NCBI GenBank assembly: GCA_938018005.1 | Contig: CALIJG010000024.1 | Location: 1-42,666, forward strand | Source of the DNA: an uncultured Candidatus Saccharibacteria bacterium | GTDB taxonomy: Bacteria; Patescibacteriota; Saccharimonadia; Saccharimonadales; Saccharimonadaceae | Direction of reading: 5' to 3' | DNA: 42,666 nucleotides | Shown here: one piece after another, positions 40,295-42,666 of the stretch | How positions within the stretch are numbered: the stretch's first letter is position 1 | Layout of the letters: each line of letters begins with the position of its first letter | Translations under genes and position numbers: made by a program | The notes under the pieces: generated by a model | Told to the model about the DNA's origin: nothing | Databases searched by the model: none | The model's input: only the letters and a program-made list of their open reading frames with translations

Positions 40295-41325
40295 CTACTG
40301 AAAATGATGACTTGAAAGACGAAAGTAGCGTGCTAGATGCGCTTCCCACGACGCAGATTGATATAACGCGCGTAGCGAATCTGCGTGAGATTCTCAAAGA
40401 GTACGGACACAAGACTACAGAAATATGTAGCATGCAGCTTGGCTATGATAATCATCTCTATGTTTTGCTCTCGAGTAATATCCCAAGGAGAGGCGAGATA
40501 ACTTGTTTTACAGAAATCAAGGTAGATAGTGTCTTTTCGGTTCTTGAATTCGTCATTGATTGGGAGAAAGAGGCGGTTAAACAGGTAACACACCTTGACC
40601 TTGGCCGGCATTTTATTAATTTTCGCTACGTTCAGCCGATTGGCGATAAGCTGCTGCTGGTCTGCCCACGGATGGACTTTGAGGAGCCGTCTATGGGTAA
40701 TAACGCAGAGATTGTTGATAGAACTGGTAAGGGGATCATGCTGGGGTGCTTGGGCGATGCGGTTGGCGGGGTGATTGTCACAGAGAGTAGCGATATCATC
40801 ATCAGTTATTTTGATGAAGGTGTATATGCGTGGGAAGATCCAATCAGTGGCCTTGGAGTGAGAGCGTGGGATGATAAACTGCGAGAGAACTCTGATAAGA
40901 TCCCGGCGTTCACGCAGGATGAAGTTATCTATATGTTCTTTGATGAGTGTAAGAACTTTTGGTACAAAGATATATCTGATTTTAAACTGAGAAAGGTCAG
41001 TCTAGCAGACGTAGACACAGTATACAAACCATATATTAATGGTATGAGAGCTTTTCTTGTCTATGATAATGCTAATAAATTGCTTGCTGATGGAGGACGT
41101 GCTCAACGTAGTACGTTTTATATTGTTGATGTATCTCCCGCTCGAGATGAGCACACGCGCCGACCAGCTGTCCTAATTGGACATATGATGCCAGTAGCAA
41201 AAATTGACTTTATTTCTAATGGCGAGAACGTTGAGGAAATAAATAGCGATCGATCAGCTTTTCGTACCAATAAAGCTGTCTTCATTGATGAAGCATATAA
41301 CATCTATCTCAAAGCATTTCAGTAG
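40291..41325 (+). CDS. Conserved-looking protein of unknown function, operon with alpha/beta hydrolase
   Basis: The 344 aa have no signal peptide or membrane helix. Composition and alternating hydrophobic strands (NHLYVLLSSN, DKLLLVCPRMDF, DIIISYFDEGVYAWED, FYIVDVSPA) suggest a soluble beta-propeller-like protein. I do not recognise the family. The start at 40291 is supported by GAGGAG 5-10 nt upstream and the ATGA overlap with the hydrolase gene. Confidence 0.65.
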   Translation: MTTENDDLKDESSVLDALPTTQIDITRVANLREILKEYGHKTTEICSMQLGYDNHLYVLLSSNIPRRGEITCFTEIKVDSVFSVLEFVIDWEKEAVKQVTHLDLGRHFINFRYVQPIGDKLLLVCPRMDFEEPSMGNNAEIVDRTGKGIMLGCLGDAVGGVIVTESSDIIISYFDEGVYAWEDPISGLGVRAWDDKLRENSDKIPAFTQDEVIYMFFDECKNFWYKDISDFKLRKVSLADVDTVYKPYINGMRAFLVYDNANKLLADGGRAQRSTFYIVDVSPARDEHTRRPAVLIGHMMPVAKIDFISNGENVEEINSDRSAFRTNKAVFIDEAYNIYLKAFQ

Positions 41326-41366
41326 TGGGGTTAGTAGCTCATTTCTAGAGAGGTGAACTGGGTGAC

Positions 41367-41396
41367 ATGACATGACTAAATAAACTTGCGTATAAT
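41367..41396 (+). promoter_or_regulatory. Promoter of leaderless recX
   Basis: ATGACA (41367-41372), 18-nt spacer and TATAAT (41391-41396), ending exactly 6 nt before ATG 41403. Confidence 0.7.
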
Positions 41397-41402
41397 AAAT
41401 AT

Positions 41403-42074
41403 ATGCCAACAGAAAAAACCTACACCATTACTGCGCTCACGGCGCAGGTGCGGAATGCCGATCGAGTGAATGTATTTATCGATGGCATGTATGATTTTAG
41501 CCTTGATGTGGCGCAGGTGGTGGATTGTGGCGTGAAGGTGGGGCGAATGTTGACTGAATCCGAGCTGGCTGAGCTGCGCCGCGAGGGGGAGTTTGGTAAG
41601 CTCTACGCGCGGGCACTTGAATACACTCTGATGCGGCCGCACAGTGCGCGCGAAATCCGTGACTATCTCCAGCGCAAAACACTGCCACGCAAATATAAAC
41701 AACGCAAAACTGGCACGTTGGTTGAGAAGCCTGGTGCTTCACTAGCGGTTGTGCAACGGGTGTTTGCGCGTCTTGAGCAGCGTGGTCATATCGATGATGA
41801 GGCATTTGCCCAGTGGTGGGTGGAGAATCGCCACCAGAGTAAGGGTGTGTCACGCCGCAAGCTGGAGGCAGAGCTACGTGCTAAGGGCGTTGCACCGGAG
41901 GTGATAAACCAAGCATTAGCGCAGTCGAGGCGGACTGATGAAGACGAGCTAGCTAAGGTGATTACTAAAAAGCGCTCCCGCTACCCAGACGAGCAAAAGC
42001 TTATCGCGTATCTCTTGCGCCAAGGCTTTGCCTATGATGATATCCGAGCCGCGTTGGCGGGTGATGAATACTGA
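41403..42074 (+). CDS. recX: Regulatory protein RecX
   Basis: The 223 aa are complete in the RecX family: N-terminal beta-rich portion, RPHSAREIRDYLQRK, the DDEAFAQWWVENR core, KGVSRRKLEAELRAKGV and the C-terminal three-helix region ending LLRQGFAYDDIRAAL. RecX modulates RecA filaments. It is separated from recA by 3.4 kb, with a broken copy in between at 38549, so it is the only likely functional recX here. It converges with the PRC-barrel gene, leaving 4 nt between the stop codons. Confidence 0.93.
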   Translation: MPTEKTYTITALTAQVRNADRVNVFIDGMYDFSLDVAQVVDCGVKVGRMLTESELAELRREGEFGKLYARALEYTLMRPHSAREIRDYLQRKTLPRKYKQRKTGTLVEKPGASLAVVQRVFARLEQRGHIDDEAFAQWWVENRHQSKGVSRRKLEAELRAKGVAPEVINQALAQSRRTDEDELAKVITKKRSRYPDEQKLIAYLLRQGFAYDDIRAALAGDEY

Positions 42075-42078
42075 TATG

Positions 42079-42666
42079 TTAGCGACGCTCGTCGCTCTTG
42101 ATTGACTCTCGGGCTTGCGATGGCTTGCGGAAGGGGTTGACGTATTCGCCACTACTCATGGCTGGTTGGGTGGCCTTTTGCTCGGTCTTTTTGGTCTCAG
42201 CCTGCGACTGGACGATAATAGCATCGTTATTGATCTCGATAATTTGTGACCGATGGATAACTAGCTCAGCATCATTGAGGCGGTGAAGCCATGAGCGCCG
42301 GACGATGAGTTGCTGGATGACAAAATTACCTGTCTCGATCGTATAGTCGCTAATCTTACCGAGGCGTCGCCCGCGCTTATCTTGGACAGTCATGCCCAAA
42401 AGGTGAAACTTGAGCTCGTAGAGGCGCTGGATCTTGATAACGTCGGTGGGGGTGATGAGTTCGTCGACGGAGTCGATGATCATGCCGAGTTCACTCATCT
42501 CACGTACATCAGCGAGGCGAAGTAGCATGATTGTGTCGTTAGCAAATGAGCCATTCACGGTGTAGGCAACAATGGTTAAGGTTGCTGGATCGACAAGCGG
42601 CTGGGCGAGGCTGCCAACTTTGCCGCCCATTTGTAAGCTCATCACGGGATAGTTGGCGAGTGCAGA
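42079..42666 (-). CDS. PRC-barrel domain protein (5' end beyond window)
   Basis: The frame is open to the window edge and the visible residues before the first ATG/GTG (ALANYP) fit a longer protein, so the N-terminus is missing. Two PRC-barrel-like units are visible: MGGKVGSLAQPLVDP...IVAYTVNG and ...DKRGRRLGKISDYTIET...IQQLIV. The C-terminal tail is charged and disordered, with QSQAETKKTEQ and SQARESIKSDERR. Such proteins bind RNA or membranes; role unknown. Confidence 0.8.
   Translation of the reverse strand, partial: SALANYPVMSLQMGGKVGSLAQPLVDPATLTIVAYTVNGSFANDTIMLLRLADVREMSELGMIIDSVDELITPTDVIKIQRLYELKFHLLGMTVQDKRGRRLGKISDYTIETGNFVIQQLIVRRSWLHRLNDAELVIHRSQIIEINNDAIIVQSQAETKKTEQKATQPAMSSGEYVNPFRKPSQARESIKSDERR

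Noticed and set aside
42079..42645. Complete small gene starting at GTG 42645 or ATG 42642
   Set aside because: The frame is open to the window edge and the residues before those codons fit the start of a PRC-barrel, so the gene is probably cut by the edge.

Overview
The window looks like a gene-dense bacterial chromosome segment of roughly even base composition from a Patescibacteria/CPR organism, most likely Candidatus Saccharibacteria (TM7). This placement is an inference from four things: small genes with short gaps; a truncated LexA-like DNA-binding protein and a ComEC without its C-terminal hydrolase domain; a secreted protein carrying Cys-RNP-RCR repeats; and many genes whose -10 box sits directly before the start codon, as expected for leaderless mRNAs. 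I see no transposase, integrase, rRNA or CRISPR array. Standard stop codons fit every intact gene.

Layout. 1-8.1 kb is cell-envelope and glycan synthesis: glmS, a GT4 glycosyltransferase, a polyprenyl-phosphate sugar transferase, an O-antigen ligase/polymerase-like membrane protein, a LexA-like HTH protein and a membrane-anchored class A beta-lactamase-fold protein. 8.1-8.5 kb holds tRNA-Asn, its terminator and a strongly structured intergenic element. 8.5-12.2 kb (minus strand) has an HD plus DUF1152-like protein and a NodB polysaccharide deacetylase. 12.5-14.7 kb encodes a kinase-phosphatase-ligase RNA repair enzyme. 14.7-17.8 kb is a three-gene operon (YraQ-type permease, DUF1980 protein, Ig/propeller-like surface protein). 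17.9-19.8 kb has radC and a CIRCE-controlled dnaJ. 19.9-22.3 kb is a translationally coupled operon of ATP-grasp ligase, retropepsin-like protease and RimK-like ATP-grasp ligase. 22.3-25.2 kb has a small membrane protein, yebC and comEC. 25.5-27.6 kb has tRNA-Lys and the Cys-repeat surface protein. 27.7-35.5 kb carries ruvC, a class A PBP, ruvA, two paralogous HD hydrolases around an unknown protein, a HIT protein and ruvB. 35.5-42.7 kb has a PH-domain-like membrane protein, a type IV pilin, recA, a 2H phosphoesterase, a broken recX, a NUDIX/alpha-beta hydrolase/unknown operon, an intact recX and a PRC-barrel protein running off the edge.

How the genes work together. Recombination is well represented: recA, ruvA, ruvB, ruvC, recX and radC lie within 25 kb. 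ComEC and a pilin are there to bring in DNA. Envelope work is the second theme: amino-sugar supply, polyprenyl-linked glycan assembly, peptidoglycan polymerisation and deacetylation, and anchored surface proteins. RNA or protein repair and modification is the third: the trifunctional RNA repair enzyme, the 2H phosphoesterase and the ATP-grasp/protease operon.

Regulation. In thirteen genes a TATAAT-like hexamer ends exactly 6 nt before the ATG, which places the predicted transcription start on the A of the start codon. Internal operon genes instead use AGGAG-type Shine-Dalgarno sites, often with ATGA or GTGA stop/start overlaps.
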